Shown here: positions 8,347 through 16,264 of the stretch, in pieces
Numbering within the stretch: the stretch's first letter is position 1
How the letters are laid out: each line of letters begins with the position of its first letter
From: Nocardioides perillae
Lineage (GTDB): Bacteria; Actinomycetota; Actinomycetes; Propionibacteriales; Nocardioidaceae
DNA: 64,000 nt
Assembly: GCF_013409425.1 (NCBI RefSeq)
Contig: NZ_JACCAC010000001.1
Location: 372,001 to 436,000 of the forward strand
Direction of reading: 5' to 3'
Program-made: the position numbers and the translations under genes
The notes under the pieces: model-generated
The model's database searches: none
What the model saw: only the letters and a program-made list of their open reading frames with translations
What the model was told of the DNA's origin: nothing

Positions 8347-9627
8347 TCAGAGGCGGAGGTCCACCCAGACCAGGCGGTGGTCGGAGTTCGGGAAGGGGAA
8401 GGTGCCCGTCAGCCGGGAGGGCGGGTCGGCGAGCTCGGGCCAGAAGACGCCCGACCCGGTGACGCGCAGCGACCGCGACGGGAGCACGTAGTCCACGCGC
8501 AGGTTGCCGGGGCCGCCGTCGGCGAAGTCGGCGGTGTCGTACGCCGGGTCCGCGCGGTGGGCGTCGTTCGCCCCGCCCTGCACCCGGGCGGCCTCCACGG
8601 CGCCGCGGGAGGTCGGCTGCGGGTCCTGGACCTTCGGGGAGCGCAGCAGCTGGTCGATCGCGGCGTCGACCGAGTCGCCGTCGAGCGGGTCGGCGTTCTG
8701 GTCGCCGGCCACGACGAAGCGGGCGCCGGGCGCCAGGCCGCCGCGGCGGCCCTGGTCGTCGTGGACGTAGGCGGAGCGCTGCCCGCCGCGCACGTAGTCG
8801 GCCCAGAAGCGGATCTCGTCGTGGTTGCGCAAGCCGTTGCGGTCCTCGGGGCCGTCGAAGGTCGGCGGTGTCGGGTGCGAGGCGAGCAGGTGGACCGTGC
8901 GGCCGCCGACGACGACCGGCACGTCCCAGTGCGACTTCGACGACAGGCGCACGTCGGCGAGCTCGGCCGGGGTGAACCAGTCGGCGGGCGCCGGGGTGGC
9001 CGGGTCGTCCGGCAGCAGCGCGCCGGGCATGTCCGCCCAGCGGAAGCGCTGGAAGGTCCGGACGCCCTCGAGGTCGATGGGGTAGCGGCTCAGGACGACC
9101 ATGCCGTACTGCCCGGGGAACAGCCCGAAGCCGAAGGCGTCGTCGCCCCCGCCGACCCGCCCGTCGTTGTTCAGGTCGTGCCCGCTCGGCACCCCGGTGT
9201 TGCTCGGCGCCACGAAGGCGTAGGGGTAGTCGATCGGCGAAGCGCCGCCCTGCCCCACCTCGAGGTAGTGGTCGCGGAACAGGTCGACGGCCTCGCCGCC
9301 GGCGACGAAGTCGAACTCGTTGAGCAGCAGCACGTCGGGACGGGTGCGCTGGACGATCTCGGCCACGGCCTGCGCCTGCACGTCGTCGGGCGTCGACAGG
9401 TCCTCGACCAGCTCGCCCTCGGCACCGCGGTTGAGGGAGGCGTTGAACGTGGCGACCCGCAGGTCGACCGGCGCGCCGCGCTGGCCCGGGGCGCGGTCGC
9501 GGTCGGGCGCGGCCGCGGCGGGGGACACGGCGAGGCCGCCTGCTGCGAGCGTGGCGGCGGCGAGCCCGGCCAGGGCGGCGAGGACGGGACGGGGGAGGGC
9601 GCGCAGGCCCCGAGAGCTGGACGTCAT
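8347..9627 (-). CDS. Secreted endonuclease/exonuclease/phosphatase-family protein
   Basis: A 426-aa exported protein of the EEP fold (DNase I-, sphingomyelinase- and inositol-phosphatase-like metal-dependent phosphodiesterases). A twin-segment signal peptide (basic RGLRALPRP, hydrophobic core, AAAAP cleavage region at about 38-42) precedes VDLRVATFNASLNR. Metal and catalytic motifs follow in family order: LLLNEFD, LLASHPTPP, VVAGDQNADP (Asp/Asn pair) and the terminal SDHRLVWVDLRL. The substrate could be nucleic acid or a phospholipid headgroup; I cannot tell. It stands alone, with a family A repeat after its stop and a hairpin terminator of the ABC operon before its start. Confidence 0.88.
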   Translation of the reverse strand: MTSSSRGLRALPRPVLAALAGLAAATLAAGGLAVSPAAAAPDRDRAPGQRGAPVDLRVATFNASLNRGAEGELVEDLSTPDDVQAQAVAEIVQRTRPDVLLLNEFDFVAGGEAVDLFRDHYLEVGQGGASPIDYPYAFVAPSNTGVPSGHDLNNDGRVGGGDDAFGFGLFPGQYGMVVLSRYPIDLEGVRTFQRFRWADMPGALLPDDPATPAPADWFTPAELADVRLSSKSHWDVPVVVGGRTVHLLASHPTPPTFDGPEDRNGLRNHDEIRFWADYVRGGQRSAYVHDDQGRRGGLAPGARFVVAGDQNADPLDGDSVDAAIDQLLRSPKVQDPQPTSRGAVEAARVQGGANDAHRADPAYDTADFADGGPGNLRVDYVLPSRSLRVTGSGVFWPELADPPSRLTGTFPFPNSDHRLVWVDLRL

Positions 9628-9695
9628 GTGCGCCACCCTGCCGCACGTGGGTGACCGCAGGGCCGACGGCGGGTGACGAGACGGTCCGACCCCGC

Positions 9696-9745
9696 GAGGT
9701 GGCACCGCCAGGACGCGCGCGGGCGCGTCGTGACGGTGCCACCTC
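9696..9745 (-). terminator. Long hairpin downstream of the FtsX gene
   Basis: Perfect 12-bp arms GAGGTGGCACCG (9696-9707) and CGGTGCCACCTC (9734-9745) enclose a second inner hairpin (GACGCGC/GCGCGTC). It begins 22 bp after the FtsX stop. There is no T-run, as is usual in high-GC actinobacteria. Confidence 0.6.
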
Positions 9746-9767
9746 CTGCGGCCGCCGACCCGCCGTC

Positions 9768-12560
9768 TCAGTCGAGCCGGGCTGCCAGCGGCAGGCGGGA
9801 GCGGGCGGTGAGCCACACCAGCGCCGCGACGAGGAGCGGCAGCGCGACGACGAGCAGCCCGATCAGCGTCCACGGCACGTCGAGCACGTGGCGCGCCGCG
9901 ACCCCGTCCCCGGCGAACCCCCGCGTCAGCGGGAACGACACCGCCACCCCGGGCACGAAGCCGACGGCGGCCCCGAGCGCCGCGCCGGTCCCCCCGACCA
10001 CCAGGGCGTACGCCGCGGCGACGCCACGTCGACGGCGCGGGCTCGCGCCCACGGCGGCCAAGGTGGCCAGGTCGGGCCGCGCGTCGGCCAGCGCGAGGAA
10101 GGTCGCGGTCAGCGTGCCGCCGAGCATCAGCACCGCGCCGAGCCCGAAGAGCACGAGCTGCACGACGACCGTCTCGTCGGGTGCGACGTAGCCCCGCTCG
10201 ACGTAGAGGTAGCCGTCGCGGCCGGTCACGGCGACCGCCTGGTCGAGCTCCTCGGCCGCACGGGCCGAGATCTCCGCCCCCGACACGAGCACCGCCCGCG
10301 GCGCCACCTCGAGCCCGACCGCCCGCGCTGCCGCGGGCGACAGCACCCCGGCCACGGGCGGGTAGGTGCCGCCGCCCGCCGGCAGCGCCGCCGCCTCGAC
10401 GCGCTCGGCGACCCGCTGCCCGAGGGGCTCGCCCGTGTCGAGGTCGTAGCGCTCCACCCCCAGCTCGACGCCGGCGGAGAGGTCGCCCTCGCTCAGCAGC
10501 ACCGCGCCCCCTGCGGCCAGCGCCGCGTCGGCCTCGGCGCGGGTCGCCGCCCCGGCGTCCACCAGCACGGCGAGCGCGTCGGGCACCTCCGCGGCCACCA
10601 GCCAGTCGGTGCCGAGCGAGCTGTTCCACCCGTTCGGGAAGAGGGTCGACGAGCCGCCCGCGCGGTCGCCCGGCGGCACCACCTCGACGGAGGCGTAGGT
10701 GCCTGCCTCCTCGTCGTCGGCCACCGGGCCGCGGACCACCGCGACCTCGGCACCCGGCAGGACGGCCGTCGCCGCCGCGGCCCAGCCCTCGGCGTCGACC
10801 TCGCTGCCCGAGACCAGGCCCCAGCCCATCGGCAGCTGCGCCTCGTAGCCCTGCTCGTTGCCCGCCTCGTCGCTGCTGGTGGCGATGCCCAGCGCGACCA
10901 CCCCGGCCACGGTCGCGGCCACGGCGGCGACCGCGGGCGCGGTGCGGGTGCGGTGACGGGCGGCGTCGCGCACGGCGTAGCGCAGCGACAGCGGCGCGCG
11001 GCGCCCGACCCGGGCCACCCCGGCCACCACGAGCGGCACCAGCAGGACCGTGCCGGCCACGGTGAGGATGGCCGAGCCCGCGATGAGCGTCTCGCCGCCC
11101 GAGGCGCGCCCCGCGCCGTACGCCGCCAGCGCGACGCCGACGGCGACGAGCCCGAGCCCGAGCACCGGGGAGCGGCGCGACGGCCGGCGGTCGCCTCGCC
11201 GCCCGGCGAGCACCGCCACCACGTCCTGCCGCGAGGCGACGACGGCGGGGACGACCGCGGCGAGGAAGGCGCTCAGCAGGCCGAAGCCCGCGATGACCGG
11301 CAGGTGCGACCACGGCACGTCGAACGGCCCGAATCGACTGTCGGAGAACAGCTGGAGCAGCGGCAGCACGCCCCACCCGGCCGCGAGGCCGACGACGGTG
11401 CCGAGCGCGGCCGCGAGACCGCCGAGCACGAGGCCGGAGGCGAGCACGATCCGGCGGCCCTGGCGCGGCGTGCCGCCCGCGGCGGCCACGAGCGCCAGCG
11501 TGCGCGACTGCCGACGTGCGGAGACCGCGAAGGCGGGGCCGGCGAGCAGCACGACCTCCATCAGGGCCATGGTGACCACCAGGACGGCGGCGGCGACCAG
11601 GCCCTCGTCGGGGCCGGAGCCCGCCATCAGCTCCGCCACCTCCGGCGGCAACGGGGGCGGGTCCTCGAGGACCACCCGGGAGACCGCGGTGGCACCGATC
11701 GCGTTCAGTGCGCGCACCTGCTCCCACGACACCCCGTCGGGCCCGGTCTCGGCGATCCAGGTGGTGGCGACGCGGTCGGTCGCCCCGTCGCCGACGCCGA
11801 CCGGTCCCGCCACCAGCGGGTAGCCGGTCTGCTCCGTCGACTCCACCGTGCCGACGACCGCCCGGCTCGGTCCGTCGCGCAGGCGCAGCGTGTCGAGCAG
11901 GCCCGGCCCGCTCTCCGCGAGGGCGGCGTTGACCACGACCTCGCCCGGGCCCTCGGGCAACCGGCCCGAGGTCAGCTCCACCAGGCCGGCCGCGAGGGGG
12001 TCGGTGAGGTCGACCTCCAGCAGCTCGGCGTCGTCGAAGCCGGCGTCGGTGGCCACGCTGACCACCGCGCCCCGGCGCACCTCGAGCAGCCGGGTGCGCT
12101 CCCCCAGCACCGCGCGCACGTCGGCGGCGGTCGGCGGCGCGGCCGCGGTGTCGACGGGGCCGCCGGTCAGCTCGGCCTCGCTCGCGGCGAACTCGTTGGG
12201 GTCGGGCGCCTGCAGCAGCGGCCCGCCGCCGACGGCGGTCACCAGCGCGTCGCCCGCGCCGGTGCGGCGCTCGAGCGCCTCGGTCCCGGTGATGTCCTGC
12301 GTGGCCCGCGCGACGTCGGCCGCGGTCACCGCGGCCACGGGCAGCGCGATCATCGCGAGGGCGATGGCCGTCCGGGCCTTCGCGCGGCGGGCGTCGCGCC
12401 ACGCGACGCGGAGCGCGGGCCGCCAGCCCGCCCGACCGGAGCGGCCGGGCCGGGCGGAGCGGGCGGAGCGGCCGGAGCGGGCGGGCCGGGCGGTTCGGGC
12501 GGGCCGGGCGGTTCGGGCGGAGCCGGCGGAGCGGGCGGGATCGCCCGGGCGGCCGCTCAC
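9768..12560 (-). CDS. FtsX/MacB-type ABC transporter permease
   Basis: A 930-aa membrane protein. After a basic, repetitive cytoplasmic tail of about 45 residues (ARSAGSARTARPARTARPAR-like), a first membrane segment (AIALAMIALPVAAVTAADVA) leads to an extracellular domain. A block of membrane helices lies near the middle, then a second extracellular domain and C-terminal helices with the FtsX signature region (LALADARPDLATLAAVGASP). This duplicated layout is typical of exporters of lipids, peptides or antibiotics powered by a LolD/MacB-type ATPase. The GTG start overlaps the ATPase stop (GTGA), so the two form one unit under the PadR gene upstream. The substrate is unknown. Confidence 0.9.
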   Translation of the reverse strand: MSGRPGDPARSAGSARTARPARTARPARSGRSARSARPGRSGRAGWRPALRVAWRDARRAKARTAIALAMIALPVAAVTAADVARATQDITGTEALERRTGAGDALVTAVGGGPLLQAPDPNEFAASEAELTGGPVDTAAAPPTAADVRAVLGERTRLLEVRRGAVVSVATDAGFDDAELLEVDLTDPLAAGLVELTSGRLPEGPGEVVVNAALAESGPGLLDTLRLRDGPSRAVVGTVESTEQTGYPLVAGPVGVGDGATDRVATTWIAETGPDGVSWEQVRALNAIGATAVSRVVLEDPPPLPPEVAELMAGSGPDEGLVAAAVLVVTMALMEVVLLAGPAFAVSARRQSRTLALVAAAGGTPRQGRRIVLASGLVLGGLAAALGTVVGLAAGWGVLPLLQLFSDSRFGPFDVPWSHLPVIAGFGLLSAFLAAVVPAVVASRQDVVAVLAGRRGDRRPSRRSPVLGLGLVAVGVALAAYGAGRASGGETLIAGSAILTVAGTVLLVPLVVAGVARVGRRAPLSLRYAVRDAARHRTRTAPAVAAVAATVAGVVALGIATSSDEAGNEQGYEAQLPMGWGLVSGSEVDAEGWAAAATAVLPGAEVAVVRGPVADDEEAGTYASVEVVPPGDRAGGSSTLFPNGWNSSLGTDWLVAAEVPDALAVLVDAGAATRAEADAALAAGGAVLLSEGDLSAGVELGVERYDLDTGEPLGQRVAERVEAAALPAGGGTYPPVAGVLSPAAARAVGLEVAPRAVLVSGAEISARAAEELDQAVAVTGRDGYLYVERGYVAPDETVVVQLVLFGLGAVLMLGGTLTATFLALADARPDLATLAAVGASPRRRRGVAAAYALVVGGTGAALGAAVGFVPGVAVSFPLTRGFAGDGVAARHVLDVPWTLIGLLVVALPLLVAALVWLTARSRLPLAARLD

Positions 12561-13288
12561 CGGCTCGGCTCGGCGGGCTCGAGCAGCAGGTGCTCGACCG
12601 GGTCGGAACCGGTCTCGTCGACCACGACGCCGTCGCGCAGGAAGACCACCCGGTCGGCCCAGGCCGCGTGGCGGGCCTCGTGGGTCACCAGCACGCCGGC
12701 GGCGCCCGCGTCGCAGCGGGCCCGCAGCAGCTGCAGGATCTCCTCGCCGGTGTCGGTGTCGAGGGCCCCGGTCGGCTCGTCGGCGAGCACGAGGCGCCGC
12801 TCGCCCACGACCGCGCGGGCGATCGCCACCCGCTGCTGCTGGCCACCCGACATCTCGTCGGGGAAGCGGTCGGCGAGGTCGAGGATCCCGACCTCCTCCA
12901 GCGCCGCCATGGCCGCCCGGCGCGCGGCGCGGCTGCGCTCACCGTCGAGCTCGCGCGGGAGGGCGACGTTCTCGGCGGCGGTCAGCGCCGGGATGAGGTT
13001 GAAGCCCTGGAAGACGTAGCCGACGGACGTGCGCCGCATCCGGGCGCGGCCGTCCTGGCCCAGGGCCGCGAGGTCCTCGCCCTCCACCAGCACGCGACCG
13101 GAGGTGGGGGTGTCGAGGCCGCCGGCGAGGGTCAGCAGGGTCGACTTGCCCGACCCGCTGGGGCCCATCACGGCCACCAGCTCCCCGGCGTGGGCGCGGA
13201 AGGAGACCCCGCGCAGGGCCTGCACCTGCGTCGCCCCCTCGCCGTGCACCCGGCTCACCTGGTCCAGGTGCAGCACCGGCGCGCTCAC
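12557..13288 (-). CDS. ABC transporter ATPase, LolD/MacB type
   Basis: A 243-aa ATPase energising the FtsX permease downstream. Walker A GPSGSGKST is at about 42-50, Q-loop YVFQGFNLIP, signature MSGGQQQR, Walker B LVLADEPTGALD, and the switch histidine in LVTHEARHA. All catalytic elements are intact. The GTG start overlaps the padR stop and the TGA overlaps the permease start, which fits coupled, roughly stoichiometric synthesis of the three proteins. The tail after VFLRDGVVVDETG is short, as in exporter ATPases of this class. Confidence 0.93.
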   Translation of the reverse strand: MSAPVLHLDQVSRVHGEGATQVQALRGVSFRAHAGELVAVMGPSGSGKSTLLTLAGGLDTPTSGRVLVEGEDLAALGQDGRARMRRTSVGYVFQGFNLIPALTAAENVALPRELDGERSRAARRAAMAALEEVGILDLADRFPDEMSGGQQQRVAIARAVVGERRLVLADEPTGALDTDTGEEILQLLRARCDAGAAGVLVTHEARHAAWADRVVFLRDGVVVDETGSDPVEHLLLEPAEPSR

Positions 13289-13920
13289 CGGCGCACCCCC
13301 TCGTCCTCGGTCGCGCCGGTCGCGCCGGCCGCGCCGCTCGCGGTGGCGGTGGCGGCCGGGGCCGTGCCGCCGGGGACGCCCGGGCCCGACTCGCGGGCCG
13401 CGCGGCGCAGCCGCGCCTCGCAGTGGTCGAGCCAGCGCACCTCGGCCTCGGCGGCGAAGACCAGCGAGTCGAGCACGAGCCCCCAGGCCAGCTCGGTGCG
13501 GTCGCCCCCGCCGGCGGCGGCCTGGCGCTTCAGCCGGGTGTAGTCCTGCAATGCGGCCATGGTGGCCCCGCGCTGGCGCTGGATGACGGTGCCGACGTCG
13601 ACGCCGGGCACGGTCACCGCGAGCGCCAGCTTGATCGCCAGCTCGTCGCGCGGCGGCTGGGTGCGTGCCACGGGCGTGGTGAACCAGGCGGCGACCTCCT
13701 CGCGGCCCGCGTCGGTCACGGCGTACACGACGTGTCCCTCGTCGTCGGTGCCCTCGCCGGCCACGAGGCCGTCGCGCTCGAGGCGCGCCAGCGTCGTGTA
13801 GACCTGCCCGACGTTGAGCGGCCAGGTGGACCCGGTGCGGGTCTCGAACTCGGCGCGGAGCTGGTAGCCGTACATCGGCCCCTGCTCGAGCAGCGCGAGC
13901 ATCGCTTGCTTGACGGACAC
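13285..13920 (-). CDS. PadR-family transcriptional regulator
   Basis: A 211-aa PadR regulator. The winged-helix domain (VKQAMLALLEQGPMYGYQLR, then GQVYTTLARLERDGLV) is followed by a helical dimerisation domain and an Ala/Gly-rich tail. The GTG at 13920 is preferred over an in-frame ATG at 13983: it has a GGGGGA ribosome site 8 nt upstream, the family start matches, and the upstream ATG lies inside an apparent operator. PadR proteins commonly repress the ABC exporter operon in which they sit, releasing when the exported compound binds. That arrangement is exactly what is seen here. Confidence 0.9.
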   Translation of the reverse strand: MSVKQAMLALLEQGPMYGYQLRAEFETRTGSTWPLNVGQVYTTLARLERDGLVAGEGTDDEGHVVYAVTDAGREEVAAWFTTPVARTQPPRDELAIKLALAVTVPGVDVGTVIQRQRGATMAALQDYTRLKRQAAAGGGDRTELAWGLVLDSLVFAAEAEVRWLDHCEARLRRAARESGPGVPGGTAPAATATASGAAGATGATEDEGVRR

Positions 13921-13968
13921 GGCCGTCCCCCGTTCGTGCGGTGCTCCACCGACCCCCGTGGCCGGTGG

Positions 13969-13995
13969 ATACCGGGTATGCATACCACGTATGCA
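13969..13995. promoter_or_regulatory. Overlapping palindromes, likely PadR operator
   Basis: Three perfect dyads overlap here: ATACC-G-GGTAT (13969-13979), GGTATGCATACC (13975-13986) and TGCATAC-CAC-GTATGCA (13979-13995). They lie 49-75 bp upstream of the padR GTG, in the padR/SDR divergent gap. AT-rich palindromes stand out sharply in this GC-rich DNA and suit two or more PadR dimers. Confidence 0.65.
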
Positions 13996-14030
13996 GTGCG
14001 ACGGGCGAGTAGTCGCCCCCCCTACCGCAG

Positions 14031-14088
14031 CAATTGCTCGGTTATCGCCCGGTTACCGGCCGGTAAGGGGGCCACAGCTCAGCAATTG
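14031..14088. repeat. Dispersed palindromic repeat, family C, copy 1 (58 bp)
   Basis: The element begins CAATTGCT and ends AGCAATTG, with inner TTACCGGCCGGTAA (perfect palindrome, 14053-14066). A second 58-bp copy at 46754-46811 matches at about 45 of 58 positions. It ends 21 bp before the SDR start, so it may influence that promoter. Confidence 0.85.
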
Positions 14089-14109
14089 CCCGGCTGGCAG
14101 GATGCGCGG

Positions 14110-14874
14110 ATGGCCGACCGCACCCCGCAGACCACGCTCATCACCGGCGCCAGCTCCGGCCTCGGCGCCGAGATGGCGCGCCAGCTCGCGGCGAAGGGCC
14201 ACGACCTCGCGCTCGTCGCCCGCCGCACCGACCGGCTCGAGGCCCTGCGCGACGAGGTCGCGACCGCCCACCCCGACCGCCGGGTCGAGCTCCGGCAGCT
14301 CGACGTCACCGACGAGGCCGCCGTCGCCCGGGTCGTCCCCGAGCTCGACGAGGCGCTCGGCGGCCTCGACCGCGTCGTCGTCAACGCCGGGCTCGGCAAG
14401 GGCGCCCCGATCGGCACCGGCCGGGGGGAGGCCAACCGCGAGACGATCACCGCCAACGTGCTCGGCGCCCTGGCCACCGCGGAGGCGGCCCTGGAGCTCT
14501 TCCGGGCCCGGGGCCGCGGCCACCTCGTGGTCGTCAGCTCGATGTCCGCCGTGCGGGGCCTGCCGAAGGCCATGACGGCGTACGCCGCGTCCAAGGCCGC
14601 CGTCGCCTCGCTCGCCGAGGGCCTGCGCCACGAGCTCCTCGGCACCGGCATCGACGTCACCACGCTCTACCCCGGCTACATCGCCTCGGAGATGAACGAC
14701 CAGCCGCCCGGCCAGCAGCCGCCGATGATGGTCTCGACCGAGAAGGGCGTGCGCGCGATGGTGGCCGCGATCGAGGCACGCAAGGCGGAGGCCTACGTCC
14801 CGGCGCTTCCCTGGGCCCTGCTGCGCCCGGTCATGGAGCACGCCCCGCTGCCCCTCTTCCGCCGCCTGGTCTGA
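14110..14874 (+). CDS. Short-chain dehydrogenase/reductase (SDR)
   Basis: A 254-aa NAD(P)-dependent oxidoreductase of the classical SDR family. The cofactor motif TLITGASSGLG is at 9-19, NAG at about 92-94, and the catalytic Ser143/144 (VVSSMS), Tyr158 and Lys162 (YAASK) are all intact. The C-terminal region lacks a domain that would name a substrate. The ATG is preceded by CAGGAT ending 6 nt upstream, which may be a -10 box of a leaderless message rather than a ribosome site. The gene is divergent from padR and convergent with the phosphatase gene, so it is probably monocistronic. Confidence 0.9.
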   Translation: MADRTPQTTLITGASSGLGAEMARQLAAKGHDLALVARRTDRLEALRDEVATAHPDRRVELRQLDVTDEAAVARVVPELDEALGGLDRVVVNAGLGKGAPIGTGRGEANRETITANVLGALATAEAALELFRARGRGHLVVVSSMSAVRGLPKAMTAYAASKAAVASLAEGLRHELLGTGIDVTTLYPGYIASEMNDQPPGQQPPMMVSTEKGVRAMVAAIEARKAEAYVPALPWALLRPVMEHAPLPLFRRLV

Positions 14875-14895
14875 GCCGGGCGCACCCCAGGCTCA
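14872..14895. terminator. Small dyad spanning two convergent stop codons
   Basis: TGAGCC (14872-14877) and GGCTCA (14890-14895) form a perfect 6-bp dyad. Each arm contains the stop codon of one of the convergent genes. It is a possible shared bidirectional terminator, though short. Confidence 0.4.
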
Positions 14896-15579
14896 GCGGT
14901 AGGTGAGCGGCCCGCCCTCGAGGTGGACGTGCTCGTTGAAGGAGACCAGGGTCGTGCCGCGCCGCCCGACCACGAGCGTGGTCACCGCGCTGTTGACGAC
15001 GACCGTGTTGAGCCGGTTCCACGCCCGCGCCCGCACGCCGGCGTCCTCGCCGAGGTCGAGCAGCGCCGAGGCGCAGGCCGCGACGACGCCACCCGAGGTC
15101 ACCACGACCGCGTCGCGTCCCTCGGCCCGCCCGACGACCGCACGCAGCGCCGCCTCGGTGCGCGCCAGGAACGCCGCGTAGGTCTCGGCGTAGTCGGCGG
15201 TGCCCGTGCCGGTGGCCCAGGCCATCGTCGAGCGCTCGAACCACGCCTGGAAGGCCGCCCGGTCCTCCCCCGCCGCGGCCGCGTCGGGGTCGTCGCCGTG
15301 GTGCGCGAGCACGCCGAGGTGGTCGAACTCGTCCCACCCCGCGTCGACGTGCACCTCGACGGCCCCCGGCGACCAGCCCGCGCCGTCGACGACGCCGTCG
15401 AGGGTCTCGCGGTGGCGCCGCAGCCCGCCCCGCGCGAGCAGCAGCCGCTCGGGGTCGAGGCGCGACGCCAGCGCGCGGCCCAGCAGCCGCGACTGCTCCC
15501 AGCCGGTCGGCGACAGCACGTCGTAGTCGTCGCTGCCCCACGACGCCTGCCCGTGGCGCACCAGCAGCACCCTGCCCAT
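14893..15579 (-). CDS. Histidine phosphatase family protein (phosphoglycerate-mutase-like)
   Basis: A 228-aa protein with the phosphohistidine motif LLVRHGQASWG (Arg8-His9-Gly10) at the N-terminus and a later ARGGLRRHRETLDGV arginine segment that normally binds the phosphate. The region VVTSGGVVAACASALL carries the family's second conserved stretch, but the usual HG histidine pair there reads SGG, so catalysis may be altered. Substrate is unknown; many members are broad-specificity phosphatases. The ATG at 15579 has AGGAGG 4-5 nt upstream and is preferred over an upstream in-frame start. Confidence 0.85.
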   Translation of the reverse strand: MGRVLLVRHGQASWGSDDYDVLSPTGWEQSRLLGRALASRLDPERLLLARGGLRRHRETLDGVVDGAGWSPGAVEVHVDAGWDEFDHLGVLAHHGDDPDAAAAGEDRAAFQAWFERSTMAWATGTGTADYAETYAAFLARTEAALRAVVGRAEGRDAVVVTSGGVVAACASALLDLGEDAGVRARAWNRLNTVVVNSAVTTLVVGRRGTTLVSFNEHVHLEGGPLTYR

Positions 15580-15654
15580 CCGGACCTCCTGTGCCGGGCC
15601 GACCACGAGGGACGTCGGCCTCCTCCGGCATCCTCGCGTGCCAGACTCGGGCGC

Positions 15655-16248
15655 GTGCCCGCACCCCACGCCGTACGCCGTCTGCTGGCGGTCGGCGCCC
15701 TCCTCGCCCTCGGCGCGACGAGCGCGTGCAGCGGCGACGAGCCCGCCGCGGACGGGCCGGAGTCGAGCGCCGCACCCACCCTCGCGCAGGCGGACCTGGC
15801 GCGCGGCCTGGCCGACCTCTACGCCGGCGCGGGCACCGGACGGGCCGGCACCGCCGCCGCGGAGCAGGCCGCGCGCGAGGCGACGTGCTTCGGCGAGGTG
15901 CTCGCCCGGGCGGTGCCCGCGAGCACGCTGGGCGAGGCCGGGCTCGTGGTCGACGGCGCGGTCGTGGAGCAGGCGCCCGTGCTGCCCGAGCAGCTGGCGC
16001 GGCAGTGGTTCGCCGCCCAGCAGGCGTGCGCCGACTTCGTGGCGGTCTCGACCCGGGCCCAGGTGGCGGCGACGAAGGGCCGCCTCGACCGCGAGGCCTA
16101 CGCCGGCTGCCTGCGCGGCACGCTCGACGCCGCGACCATCGAGGAGGCCGTCGTCGCCACCCTCACCGCCCGGTGGGACGACCCGGCGGTGGCCGCCCTC
16201 GGCGACGCGCAGGCCACCTGCGCCCGGGGCGCGCTCCCGCCCGAGTGA
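15655..16248 (+). CDS. Predicted lipoprotein of unknown function
   Basis: A 197-aa protein with a lipoprotein signal: basic AVRRLL, a hydrophobic stretch and the lipobox SAC, with lipid-modified Cys25. The mature part starts with an acidic linker (SGDEPAADGPESS), followed by a helical region with three further cysteines (EATCFGEV, QQACADF, YAGCLRG) and a fourth in ATCARG. These could form two disulfides outside the membrane. I do not recognise the family. The GTG start is chosen because the signal peptide begins there; a -10-like CAGACT ends 7 nt before it. Divergent from the phosphatase gene. Confidence 0.75.
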   Translation: MPAPHAVRRLLAVGALLALGATSACSGDEPAADGPESSAAPTLAQADLARGLADLYAGAGTGRAGTAAAEQAAREATCFGEVLARAVPASTLGEAGLVVDGAVVEQAPVLPEQLARQWFAAQQACADFVAVSTRAQVAATKGRLDREAYAGCLRGTLDAATIEEAVVATLTARWDDPAVAALGDAQATCARGALPPE

Positions 16249-16264
16249 CGGGTCCGCGAGGGCC

